This document shows, piece after piece, positions 1 to 7,133 of a stretch of DNA of 64,000 nt. Positions within the stretch are counted from its first letter, which is position 1, and the number at the start of each line of letters is the position of its first letter. Location of the stretch: assembly GCF_918697865.1 (NCBI RefSeq), contig NZ_CAKKMV010000007.1:124001-188000 (forward strand), in the 5' to 3' direction. The position numbers and the translations under genes were made by a program. This DNA comes from Massilia sp. Bi118 (GTDB lineage Bacteria; Pseudomonadota; Gammaproteobacteria; Burkholderiales; Burkholderiaceae_D). The notes under the pieces were generated by a model that was not told where the DNA came from, ran no database searches, and worked only from the letters and a program-made list of their open reading frames with translations.

Positions 1-68
1 GACTGGCGGAAGCTCAAAAAGGAGCGGTCCACGTTTCCATCGATCCCGATCGAACGCAGGCGACGCGC

Positions 69-461
69 ATGTGGTATGTGTCGCGGTTCAAGTTGACCTC
101 GGCGTTCCTCAGCGTCTCGCAACTAGCGATGATCTTAGGGATCGCGCCGTCGACGATTTACACGTTGATCCGGACTGGACGCTTTTTTCTGCCCTATCGG
201 GCGATGAACGCTTCTCCTAGGGTATGGATCGACGACTTGGTGGCGTGGCACTTGTCCGGAGACAGGACAGGGCCGGCGCTCGGGGAGAAGCCATCGCGGC
301 CGCGCGCGGCGGCCGTCAACGCGGACGCGCATGGCGCGGCCAACCAGCCCCGCGCATTGTCGCGGGCCGAAGTGGACGCGGCCGTGAGCAAAGCTGCAGA
401 CGACGCCCTTCGAGCGGCCGGCATCGATCCATCAACACGGCGCAGGCCTAAGACACGCTGA
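69..461 (+). CDS. AlpA/excisionase-like helix-turn-helix protein
   Basis: The 130-residue product has an N-terminal winged helix-turn-helix of the AlpA/MerR-excisionase type at about residues 14-62: a SVSQLAMILG helix, a PSTIYTLIRTGRF recognition segment, and a terminal WIDDLVAWHL helix. In this family such proteins regulate integrase or island genes. The C-terminal tail (SRAEVDAAVSKAADDALR and on) is charged and probably disordered. There is no convincing ribosome binding site before this ATG, and the frame stays open to the left window edge, so the true start may lie outside the window. An intrinsic terminator begins at its stop codon. The tail is duplicated in decayed form at about 1508-1605. 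Confidence 0.65.
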   Translation: MWYVSRFKLTSAFLSVSQLAMILGIAPSTIYTLIRTGRFFLPYRAMNASPRVWIDDLVAWHLSGDRTGPALGEKPSRPRAAAVNADAHGAANQPRALSRAEVDAAVSKAADDALRAAGIDPSTRRRPKTR

Positions 462-495
462 AAAATAAAGCGGCCCTTAGGCCGCTTTATTTTTA
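461..495 (+). terminator. Bidirectional intrinsic terminator
   Basis: A perfect 15-bp stem (AAAAATAAAGCGGCC pairing with GGCCGCTTTATTTTT) closes a 4-nt CTTA loop. A-tract and T-tract flanks make it work in both directions. It ends the AlpA-like gene and may also stop leftward transcription from the 1331-580 gene pair. Confidence 0.85.
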
Positions 496-579
496 ACGAA
501 AAGAACGACACCGACAATCAACGTCAATAGCGCGAGTGCATATCGGTGCATCAACTGCCTGATGAGGAAATAAACGCCA

Positions 580-1101
580 TCAAGTCCAAAAAGACATCGG
601 TTTTTTGGCACTGATATCTAGGCACTCCTCAATATCGATTCCAAACCGGTCCAAAACCTTCGCATACAAGTTCATCATGTTGCCATCATAATGACGACGA
701 ATGCGCGCGATATGATCGATGGAGGGATCCAGCGCGCCAATGATTGTCGATGCTTGATCGGGTTGCGCTCTCGGTTTGTTATTCTCGATTATTGCTTCCG
801 ATGGAAATTCAAAAATTTGAACGAGATCATCAAAGTAGAACTTCGTGGGCTTGCCAACTCCGCCATCGCCTTGTTGAACAGGCAATTCAATATTTAACCT
901 AAGAGGATATTGTGGCTTGACCGATGTGCCTGGGGCGACCATAAGGAATCGCGCGTGAACTTCGCCTTTCTCTGTCTCGAAAATCATTTTGAACAACCCG
1001 ACTACGAGGCCAAAATGCGGCGCAGGCTCACGGCCGGGAAACTTGTCCAACAAAATCACATCGCGAACGGATGGAGTGACCCAATTGGCTGACGAACTCA
1101 T
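580..1101 (-). CDS. Hypothetical protein (173 aa), second gene of a two-gene operon
   Basis: I do not recognise this protein. It is 173 residues, soluble, with no signal peptide or membrane segment. The middle reads as beta-rich (HFGLVVGLFKMIFET, HARFLMVAPGTS, LRLNIELPVQ, KFYFDDLVQIFEF), ending in an alpha-helical tail. Its ATG overlaps the stop of the upstream 77-aa gene by four bases, so the two are probably translationally coupled. The codon use and lower GC match the island rather than the chromosomal backbone to the right. Confidence 0.6.
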   Translation of the reverse strand: MSSSANWVTPSVRDVILLDKFPGREPAPHFGLVVGLFKMIFETEKGEVHARFLMVAPGTSVKPQYPLRLNIELPVQQGDGGVGKPTKFYFDDLVQIFEFPSEAIIENNKPRAQPDQASTIIGALDPSIDHIARIRRHYDGNMMNLYAKVLDRFGIDIEECLDISAKKPMSFWT

Positions 1102-1331
1102 CCGACAAAGCTAGCCTTCTTGACCCTCATGGCATTGCCAAACTTTTCCTTGAACTTTGCGATGGAGGCGTCACGCATTTTCTCAAGCGCGGCGCGCTCA
1201 CTCGCCTCATGCAGTTCAGCTGCGGCGCGAGCCAAGTGCGTTTCCATGGAGGGCGTCAGCAGTTCAGCCGCTTTCCACTCGACGTGGGAAGGTTGCTGGG
1301 AAAATGTAGCGATGCGTTGTTTGTTTGACAT
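1098..1331 (-). CDS. Hypothetical small helical protein (77 aa)
   Basis: This is a small, charged, probably fully alpha-helical protein: residues ~25-65 are rich in A, E, K and R with little proline or glycine. I do not recognise a family. A strong ribosome binding site (GGAGG, about 1334-1338 on the minus strand) precedes the ATG. It is the first gene of the pair with the 173-aa protein, overlapping it by ATGA. The small-then-larger overlapping layout would suit a toxin-antitoxin or accessory regulatory pair, but nothing in either sequence proves that. Confidence 0.55.
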   Translation of the reverse strand: MSNKQRIATFSQQPSHVEWKAAELLTPSMETHLARAAAELHEASERAALEKMRDASIAKFKEKFGNAMRVKKASFVG

Positions 1332-1449
1332 ATTGCCTCCATTGGCGACGGCTCTCTCGAGCCAAGGCTAATCCAATCTTTACCCTAGTATACCACTTGA
1401 GGTCAAGGACCGCGAAATCCATATGTCGTAGCCCAAGCAAACAGGCTTT

Positions 1450-1638
1450 GTGTTGATGCCTTGCTACCTTAGACCGAGCTTTGGTCGCTGGCGCCGCTCC
1501 GACGCGTGGTCGCGAGCGAAAGTGGACGCGGCAGCGAACAAAGCAGCAGACGACACCCTTCGAGCGGGGGAACTTGACCTATCAACCGTCGAAAGCGCAA
1601 TGCGCGCTGAAAACACTAACGGTCCAGCGGGCCGTTAG
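1450..1638 (+). pseudogene. Decayed duplicate of the AlpA-like gene tail
   Basis: The open frame encodes SRAKVDAAANKAADDTLR, which aligns residue for residue with SRAEVDAAVSKAADDALR near the C-terminus of the gene at 69-461. The DNA matches over roughly 1508-1600. Nothing resembling the helix-turn-helix part is left. Like its parent it is followed at once by a strong intrinsic terminator. I read it as a remnant of a duplicated AlpA-like gene or of a second, related element inserted here, not as a working gene. Confidence 0.55.
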
Positions 1639-1643
1639 TGTTT
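1611..1643 (+). terminator. Bidirectional intrinsic terminator
   Basis: AAACACTAACGG-TCC pairs with GGG-CCGTTAGTGTTT around a 3-nt loop, giving a stem of about 15 bp with A/T-rich flanks. It follows the AlpA-tail remnant just as 461-495 follows the intact gene, and may also stop leftward transcription from the NYN gene. Confidence 0.75.
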
Positions 1644-1711
1644 GAGTGATTCTGGAAGGGCGTGGCGTGAACCTATCTCATGGGCTTGGCTGGCGCCAGA
1701 ATGTGAAGGGG

Positions 1712-2323
1712 TTACCAGGCCGCGACGGTCCTGAACAAGTCTAAATGCTGCCGCAACTCATGGATTATCTGTGAATTGGGCAGGTTCACCCCAGCGACCT
1801 GGAAGCCTCGAGCGCGCACGAGCTTAAAGGCCGGAATGAGATCAGTGTCGCCAGTGATGACGATCATCAACTGGGCCGCGCCGGTGTTCGCCATGGTGAC
1901 CATGTCCAGACCGATGCGCAGATCGACGCCCTTTTGCTCAAAGCGGGCCTTGAAGTCGTGGTCGGCCAGCGGCGGCGCCACAGCGCCCGTATCCGCTGCG
2001 GTTTTGGCCGCTTTCAAGCTCGCCGGGGTGCGGTCCCAGCCTCTGAACTTCAAGATCCCGCGGCGCACAGCGACATACTCCAATGCTCCAAGATCATCCA
2101 ACAAGTTGTTGGGCGCGTTGAAAGTTTTTTGACCGTTGGAAACGGGTAGCTGCACGGTGCCGGTGTAAGGGTCGCAGTCGTAGTAAAGGATCCGAAACAG
2201 CTTTTCGCCAGCGACGACGCATGAGTTCGCGACGTTCACGATGAACGCCGGATCATATTGTTTGTGAGCTTTTTTGGCGCACACACGAAGGTGTCCGCCG
2301 TCGATGAAAACCGCAACATTCAT
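1712..2323 (-). CDS. NYN-domain (PIN-like) nuclease family protein
   Basis: The 203-residue protein begins with the NYN/LabA signature: a hydrophobic strand ending in FIDGGHL with the first acidic metal ligand (Asp8). It continues with the KGVDLRIGLDMVTMA segment and the ITGDTDLIPAFKLVRARG segment, which carry the later conserved Asp residues of the PIN-like active site. NYN proteins are metal-dependent RNases. A GGAG ribosome binding site lies about 10 nt before the ATG. The gene starts only 22 nt after the terminator of a small structured RNA on the same strand (2345-2487), so it is probably expressed by read-through. This arrangement suggests a nuclease controlled by the RNA; the control itself is inference. 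Confidence 0.8.
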   Translation of the reverse strand: MNVAVFIDGGHLRVCAKKAHKQYDPAFIVNVANSCVVAGEKLFRILYYDCDPYTGTVQLPVSNGQKTFNAPNNLLDDLGALEYVAVRRGILKFRGWDRTPASLKAAKTAADTGAVAPPLADHDFKARFEQKGVDLRIGLDMVTMANTGAAQLMIVITGDTDLIPAFKLVRARGFQVAGVNLPNSQIIHELRQHLDLFRTVAAW

Positions 2324-2344
2324 TAATGACGCTCCACGGTCCAG

Positions 2345-2378
2345 AAAAGAAAATGCCCCAAGAGTTTCCTCTTGGGGC
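2345..2378 (-). terminator. Intrinsic terminator between the small RNA and the NYN gene
   Basis: On the minus strand a perfect 10-bp stem (GCCCCAAGAG with CTCTTGGGGC, 2355-2378) closes a GAAA loop and is followed by ATTTTCTTTT. It lies between the hairpin RNA and the nuclease gene, where a leaky terminator would set the RNA:mRNA ratio. Confidence 0.8.
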
Positions 2379-2381
2379 TAT

Positions 2382-2478
2382 GCTCGCCTACGAGCGTAGC
2401 GGATAAAATTGCCTGCCTACAGGCTTGACGGTTTGATGCTCGCCTACGAGCGTAGCGGATAGATGCCTGCCTACAGGC
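2382..2478 (-). repeat. Two tandem ~54-nt units, four UAGG-loop hairpins
   Basis: Hairpins lie at 2465-2478, 2438-2451, 2411-2424 and 2382-2395. The first and third share one stem, the second and fourth another. The repeat period is 54-56 nt. Between hairpins the motifs CCGTCAA and ATCCGCTACG are conserved. CCGCTACG can also pair partly with the next CGTAGGCG, so an alternative fold is possible. Confidence 0.85.
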
Positions 2479-2493
2479 TTGACGGATTTTTCA

Positions 2494-2521
2494 ATTATAC
2501 CAATGAACTAGCTCGTGTCAA
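2494..2521 (-). promoter_or_regulatory. Consensus sigma-70 promoter of the small RNA
   Basis: On the minus strand TTGACA (2516-2521) and TATAAT (2494-2499) are separated by 16 nt. Both hexamers match the consensus exactly, so strong constitutive transcription is expected. The -35 box overlaps the stop codon of the S24-like gene upstream. Confidence 0.85.
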
Positions 2522-3069
2522 ACCGCACGTGTGCGGGGCACGTTCATTGCTTCAAGTTCTTGGATAGCCTTGGCAACTCCGACTAAAAGCATTTTCGAGT
2601 CGCATGCTATGGCAGGTCGCTCGAGGTTTCCAGAGCAAAGCAAGAGAGCCCCGCCCACGTAGCGCAGCCTTCTGAGCAGCCGTCCCTGGCTGCCTTCGAG
2701 GGCGACCAGGTCACCCTCGTTGAGCTCGGCGTCCCCATCGATGACAAATTCGTCGCCGTCGTGGATGCCAAGGGCGGCGAGGTCTTCGCCGCGCGCGACG
2801 ATACGGCAAGGTTGCGCGCGCTCCCATTCAAACCAAAGTGGTGCCGGCGCGCCTGAGACGGTCGGGGCATTGAGGCGCTCTCCCGACTTGTTCATGGGGC
2901 GCCTCGTCGACCAAGCAGGCGGAACGCCGCCTGGAACGGCGCCGTCTTGCGCGCATGCGGCTTCGATGTCGGCTTCGCTCAAGCCTTCGACCAAGTGAGC
3001 ATACTCCTCCACCGGGAGCGGCCGCGCGTTGTGATTGTCTTCGCTTTTTCGCTTCGCTTTGCTTTTCAT
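2518..3069 (-). CDS. LexA/S24-fold protein, probably without protease activity
   Basis: The 183-residue protein has a poorly conserved, charged N-terminal half. Its C-terminal half reads like the LexA/UmuD beta-rich fold: LGIHDGDEFVIDGDAELNEG, then DLVALEGSQGRLLRRLRYV, then ALLLCSGN. The catalytic Ser-Met of S24 peptidases is absent, and the usual lysine position carries Arg in LLRRLRY. If the fold assignment is right, the domain has lost self-cleavage. No helix-turn-helix is evident. Such proteins occur on plasmids and integrative elements near regulatory genes. It could instead be an unrelated beta-barrel protein. Confidence 0.45.
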   Translation of the reverse strand: MKSKAKRKSEDNHNARPLPVEEYAHLVEGLSEADIEAACAQDGAVPGGVPPAWSTRRPMNKSGERLNAPTVSGAPAPLWFEWERAQPCRIVARGEDLAALGIHDGDEFVIDGDAELNEGDLVALEGSQGRLLRRLRYVGGALLLCSGNLERPAIACDSKMLLVGVAKAIQELEAMNVPRTRAV

Positions 3070-3129
3070 GTTGGCGGGCTCCGAGCGTTGGCGGCGTCGA
3101 ATGCAAATTCCCGCTTTGCGCCGTCGGCT

Positions 3130-3690
3130 TCAAAGTCTCGCTGTATTTCGCAGCGCGCGCAAGACTCTCTTTCTGGCCGCGTCCAACTCGGCGGCGCAGA
3201 TTCCCAGCTCGCGGCGCAGCTCGGCGGCGGGAGCCTCGGCCACGAAGCCGTCGAGGACTCGCGCGGCGATAGGATCGCGCTCGGCCAAGCGGCCGCGCGT
3301 CGAGGCGACTTTGGACCATGCCATCCGGCAGTCTTGCGCCTGCTCGGCGCACGCTTCGGCGGACGGGTGGGACGCGTGCGGCGCGATGGACCATTCCACA
3401 ATCTCCTCCACCGGGGCTCTCGCCGCCATGGCGTTCTCGCTGACGGTGCGGTCCGCGTAGGCGACACTGCGGATCGTCATCGACAGGAAGATGGCGAAGT
3501 CGATATTCATCGGCCATTTGCGCCGCCCTTCGACCGACAGAAACAACGCCTCATGGACGAGATCCAGCGGCTCCGAGAAGCGCGTGCCGCCCAAGTGCTT
3601 GCGGGCGATCGCGTGAATGACGCGCTTTTCCCGGTCGCATAGGTTCGCGAAGGCGTCCAAGATGTCCTGCGGCGTGGCGTGTTGGGTCAT
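3130..3690 (-). CDS. Sigma-70 region 2/4-like protein of mobile-element type
   Basis: The ATG at 3690 gives 186 residues. Residues ~10-85 resemble sigma-70 region 2: an N-terminal helix, then PLDLVHEALFLSVEGRRKWP and FAIFLSMTIRSVAYADR, the latter like the core- and -10-binding helices of ECF-type factors. The C-terminal part (AERDPIAARVLDGFVAEAPA, ELRRELGI, LDAARKRVLRALR) reads as a region-4-like helix-turn-helix. Comparable short sigma-like proteins occur on phage-like and integrative elements. It is divergent from the coupling protein gene at 3858, with 167 bp between them. It may direct transcription of island genes, which is an inference. Confidence 0.6.
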   Translation of the reverse strand: MTQHATPQDILDAFANLCDREKRVIHAIARKHLGGTRFSEPLDLVHEALFLSVEGRRKWPMNIDFAIFLSMTIRSVAYADRTVSENAMAARAPVEEIVEWSIAPHASHPSAEACAEQAQDCRMAWSKVASTRGRLAERDPIAARVLDGFVAEAPAAELRRELGICAAELDAARKRVLRALRNTARL

Positions 3691-3857
3691 TGTGCGTTCC
3701 GTGGTTGTGGTGTCGTGGGCTCTGCTCAGATGGCGGGCGAAACGCCGTCGCGGCCCGGCGGCCCGACCGAAGGGCGCCATCGCCGGCTGTCGTCTCCCGC
3801 ACGAAAGGCCGGCTCGGGCGATGCTCGGCCTGCAATGCCTCGATGGGAGGCGAGGCA

Positions 3858-5909
3858 ATGGCGCGACGGGAAAAAACTTGGCATGACCTTGGGGCGATGC
3901 CCTTGGTGGCGCCCACAGCCAAGCGGGTGGGAATTTCGTCATGGGCGTTTGCGAGCGTCGCGCTCGCAGCGCTCTCTGGCGTGGCGGCGTTGGCCGCGCT
4001 GTGGAGGCCGCTGCCGGGGCTCGAAGCCCCTCCTGGCGAGCTGCGCGAACATGCCGGGCTGGCGATGCGTTGGCTGATCCACCAAGCTTTCGCGCCGGCT
4101 TTCGCGCGCGAAGCGTCTGGCTATGGTTCTGGCTTGGCTGCGCTTTCGCCCTCAGCCAAGTTTGCGTTGCAATGGAGGGCCTGCGCCGCTGCTCTGGCAG
4201 GCTGCTGCCCAGGGGCTTGGCTGGCGCCAAAGATGCTCAGGCCACGCGATGGACTGACAGTGCTTCGCGGTCCGGCCCGTTGGGAGGGGGAAGCCGCAAA
4301 GGCCGAATTGCGCAAGTTGCTTGCCAAGCGCTGCGCCGCGCGTCCCGACCATGACATCGCTCCGGGCGTGACCTATTCGGCCGACATGTGGACTCGCCAC
4401 ATGCTCGTCGTCGGCGGCGTCGGCAGCGGCAAGTCGACCGCGTTGAAGCCTTTGATCGCGAAGGTGGTCGCCAAAGACGAGCGCGCACTGATCTTCGACC
4501 CCAAAGGCGAGTTCACCAAAGGATTTGGGCGCCCAGCGATCGTCGCGCCGTGGGACGCTCGCTCCCTCGCATGGGACGTGGCGCGGGACATGCGAAACCT
4601 TGGCGACATGCGCCGGCTCGCGGCCGCATTTGTCAGGGAGGCCCAAGATCCAATGTGGTCCAACGCCGCCCGCCAGCTTCTCGTCGGCTTCATGGTCTAC
4701 CTCAAGGCGACTCGGCGCGACGACTGGGGCTGGAAAGAGCTCGACGAAATCTCCTCGGCTCCGCAGTCGCAAATTTTGCCAATGATGGAGCGGCACCATC
4801 CAGAAGCCGCGCGGGCCGTGGAGCGGGCGTCGGTGACGACCCAAGGCATTCTCATCAACCTCGCGTCGTTCATGTCCCCTGTGCGCGATCTGGCGCAGGC
4901 TTGGGGCGAGACGCCAAAACATAGGCGGGTGAGCTTCGTCGATTGGACGCATGGGCGCGACAAGCGCGGGCAGATTATTTTGCAGGGGCACGGGGCGTAT
5001 CCAGACCTTGCGAAAAGTTGTTTGGAGGGGATCGTCGGCGTCGTGGCCGCGATCGTCAACAGCGTCGAGATGGACGACGACCCGCGTCGAAAAATTTGGT
5101 TGATCGCGGACGAGGCCGCGCAGATGGGCAAAGTCCCAATTCGCCCATTGTTCGACGTCGGCCGCTCGCGCGGCTTTCGCTGCGTGGTCGCCTGCCAGGA
5201 TCTCGGCCAGCTTGAAGAGATCCACGGGGACAAGACCGTCAAAGCCATCGTCTCAATGGCGGGCTCGATCTTGTTGGGGCAGATGATGCCTGGCGAGACC
5301 TCCGAACAGCTTTGCAAAGCGCTGGGCAGCCGGGAGGTGGAGCGCGCGAACGTGTCGGCGTCGGTCGGGAATGGAGCGGGCCGCTCGACGACGCTTTCAT
5401 TTTCGCGCGACGAGCTCGCGCTCTACAAGCCCTCCGAGCTCGCCTCCCGTCTGGGCCTGACGCCGGATGGACGGGGAGTGCGCATGGCGTTGTGCTTGGG
5501 CGGAGACGCCTACGAGCTGTTCTGGCCTCGTTTCGACATGGAGAACGCTCGGCCCGCGCACGTCCCCGCGCCATGGACACGGCGTTTCGTTTTCGAAGAG
5601 ATCGACAGCTCGAAGGAACAAAGCGCTCTCGCTCACCAGAAAGGTTTTGCCGCGCCGACGTCGGAAGGCGCAATCCCCAAGGTGGCGGAAACAAGGAAGC
5701 TCGATGAGTCGCAATCTGATTTCAGCCAAGCCATTACGGCGGATGGCGAGCTGATATCCGACGACGACGCCCGAGAATTAAATGATCTCTTGGATCTTGT
5801 CGACGATCTCGATTCCCAGGCGCTCCCCTGGGCCGCGCCCACGTCGCGAATGCCCACCATTGCGGAAATCGAAGCATTGCTCGCCAATGATGACGCCGGT
5901 CTGGAATGA
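3858..5909 (+). CDS. VirD4/TraG-type conjugative coupling protein
   Basis: The ATG at 3858 has a GGGAGG site 7 nt upstream and gives 683 residues; a longer frame back to 3690 is unlikely. The protein has an N-terminal membrane hairpin (segments about 25-48 and 100-122). Walker A GGVGSGKST is at 186-194, FDPKGEF follows, and Walker B is IWLIADEA. The segment with RSRGFRCVVACQD is typical of the TrwB/TraD AAA domain. Coupling proteins are hexameric inner-membrane ATPases that bring relaxase-DNA to a type IV secretion channel. No relaxase or channel genes appear in this window, so the element is either split by the left edge or mobilised by another system. Confidence 0.85.
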   Translation: MARREKTWHDLGAMPLVAPTAKRVGISSWAFASVALAALSGVAALAALWRPLPGLEAPPGELREHAGLAMRWLIHQAFAPAFAREASGYGSGLAALSPSAKFALQWRACAAALAGCCPGAWLAPKMLRPRDGLTVLRGPARWEGEAAKAELRKLLAKRCAARPDHDIAPGVTYSADMWTRHMLVVGGVGSGKSTALKPLIAKVVAKDERALIFDPKGEFTKGFGRPAIVAPWDARSLAWDVARDMRNLGDMRRLAAAFVREAQDPMWSNAARQLLVGFMVYLKATRRDDWGWKELDEISSAPQSQILPMMERHHPEAARAVERASVTTQGILINLASFMSPVRDLAQAWGETPKHRRVSFVDWTHGRDKRGQIILQGHGAYPDLAKSCLEGIVGVVAAIVNSVEMDDDPRRKIWLIADEAAQMGKVPIRPLFDVGRSRGFRCVVACQDLGQLEEIHGDKTVKAIVSMAGSILLGQMMPGETSEQLCKALGSREVERANVSASVGNGAGRSTTLSFSRDELALYKPSELASRLGLTPDGRGVRMALCLGGDAYELFWPRFDMENARPAHVPAPWTRRFVFEEIDSSKEQSALAHQKGFAAPTSEGAIPKVAETRKLDESQSDFSQAITADGELISDDDARELNDLLDLVDDLDSQALPWAAPTSRMPTIAEIEALLANDDAGLE

Positions 5910-5972
5910 CAAAGGCCAAAAAAGACAGCGCTCGCCAATGATGCTTCTCTTGGCTGGGAGGGGCGGCCCCTC

Positions 5973-6737
5973 TTAAAGAGAAAGCGCGCCGCGTTTTGTC
6001 GGTGGGGATGCGGCGGCCACTTTAATTGCGGCTGCCTCGGCGGCGGAGAAAATTCCCGCGTCTTCCGACAACAGCGCGAGTCGAGCTTCTTCGTGAACTT
6101 GGAGGGCTAGAAGTAGGATCGGCTCCCCACGCGCAACCGCAGAGGCTACGTCGTCGACAGCCATCGGATAGTCCCTTTGCTTTGGCCTGCTTTTCGGCGT
6201 TCTTAAGACGAGACGATAATCCTCGCGCTCGATTCCTTGGTCCAACACTCTTTCGTAGGTGATCGAAAGAGTCGCCGCCCCAAACGAAATCGATTCCAAA
6301 TAAATTCTTTCCGACTTCTCCTCATCCATTTCCAAAACACGCGCCCCTTGCTGTGTTAATTCGACGATGTGTTGAAGCCAAGGCTTGCCTGCTCGAAGCG
6401 CCGCCGCGACGTCATCTCGATTTAATACCTCAACGGTCGCTTCCCGTCCCAGCGCTTGTCTTCGCAGGGTGAACGCTGGATCGCTGCCGGCACTTAACGA
6501 TGCGAGGAGTTCGAGCCTTTGCGCGCCATTCGCATCGTTCGCGGTTTCCCAAACGGATTCGGACAACATCACAATCTTCTTATGGGCCAGAAGCAGTTGA
6601 AACACATCTGAGTTCATGATCGCGTTCGCCTCGTTGACGACTTGTGAAAATTTTGAGAAGCCTTCACGATCTTCTCTCGACGGACATCGCATGGCAAACG
6701 AAAAAAACTTGGGCTTGGCGTCGCCACCTGTGAACAT
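5973..6737 (-). CDS. Hypothetical protein (254 aa)
   Basis: I do not recognise this protein. It has no signal peptide or membrane segment. The central part alternates short strands and helices (ARVLEMDEEKSERIYLESISFGAA, broken by loops); the C-terminus is a helical, Ala-rich tail. It is convergent with the coupling protein gene and divergent from the small gene at 6763. A GC-rich palindrome (GAGGGGC/GCCCCTC, 5958-5972) lies at its stop codon and could serve as a shared terminator, though it lacks a T-run. Confidence 0.55.
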   Translation of the reverse strand: MFTGGDAKPKFFSFAMRCPSREDREGFSKFSQVVNEANAIMNSDVFQLLLAHKKIVMLSESVWETANDANGAQRLELLASLSAGSDPAFTLRRQALGREATVEVLNRDDVAAALRAGKPWLQHIVELTQQGARVLEMDEEKSERIYLESISFGAATLSITYERVLDQGIEREDYRLVLRTPKSRPKQRDYPMAVDDVASAVARGEPILLLALQVHEEARLALLSEDAGIFSAAEAAAIKVAAASPPTKRGALSL

Positions 6738-6762
6738 TCCCCCTCGACGATATCATGAGGAC

Positions 6763-6987
6763 ATGAACACAGTCCTTATGTTGGCATCCGTCTTCAATTA
6801 CGATGCGAAAAAGACAGCCGAGCAAGCCAAACTGAAATCTCAGCTCGAATGGGGGATGGACATGGAATGGCTTGATGAAGTCGAGTGCCAATGGCAAATT
6901 TCGACGCAACAGCGAGCCGCGCTCGAGGCGATGTTTCGCAAGCGGCATCGCGACACGTGGGGCGAATTCGCATACACCGGAGACTGA
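6763..6987 (+). CDS. Hypothetical small protein (74 aa)
   Basis: The start at 6763 has a GAGG just upstream and avoids overlap with the divergent gene ending at 6737. A longer frame opens at 6616, with a further ATG at 6691. The product is small, charged and Trp/Met-rich, with helices around WGMDMEWLDEVECQW and QQRAALEAMFRKRHRD. No family is recognised. It lies 146 bp before the 7134-8823 operon and could be its first member. Confidence 0.45.
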   Translation: MNTVLMLASVFNYDAKKTAEQAKLKSQLEWGMDMEWLDEVECQWQISTQQRAALEAMFRKRHRDTWGEFAYTGD

Positions 6988-7133
6988 GCTCCTGATCCTG
7001 CATGTTGTTCTTGGTCGAATAGCTTCCGAGCCACGATAAGCATCCGCCCATCGGCGCAGCCGCTTGAGGACGGCGGATGGAAACACGCGCCAGCAAATCC
7101 CGCCAGGCTCATGGTGAGTCGACGGGGAGGAGC

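Larger units (their letters stand above)
2345..2487 (-). ncRNA. Putative ~143-nt structured RNA with four UAGG hairpins
   Basis: A consensus promoter (2494-2521) predicts a start at about 2487. The transcript contains two ~54-nt repeats, each with two short hairpins, and ends at the terminator 2345-2378. It has no open reading frame of note. The four hairpins have two different stems (GCCUG/CAGGC and GCUCG/CGAGC) but the same UAGG loop. Conserved loop with changed stem pairs is the pattern expected of a selected RNA fold. No family name comes to mind. Its place directly before the NYN nuclease gene matches the RNA-antitoxin position of type III toxin-antitoxin loci. Function is inferred; promoter, repeats and terminator are seen directly. 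Confidence 0.7.

Noticed and set aside
1098..1400. Promoter for the 77-aa/173-aa pair built on TTGACC and TATACT
   Set aside because: The two hexamers are only 8 nt apart, too close for a sigma-70 promoter.
2382..2478. CRISPR-like repeat array
   Set aside because: There are only two units of ~54 nt with no unique spacers, each is internally palindromic, and no cas genes occur in the window.
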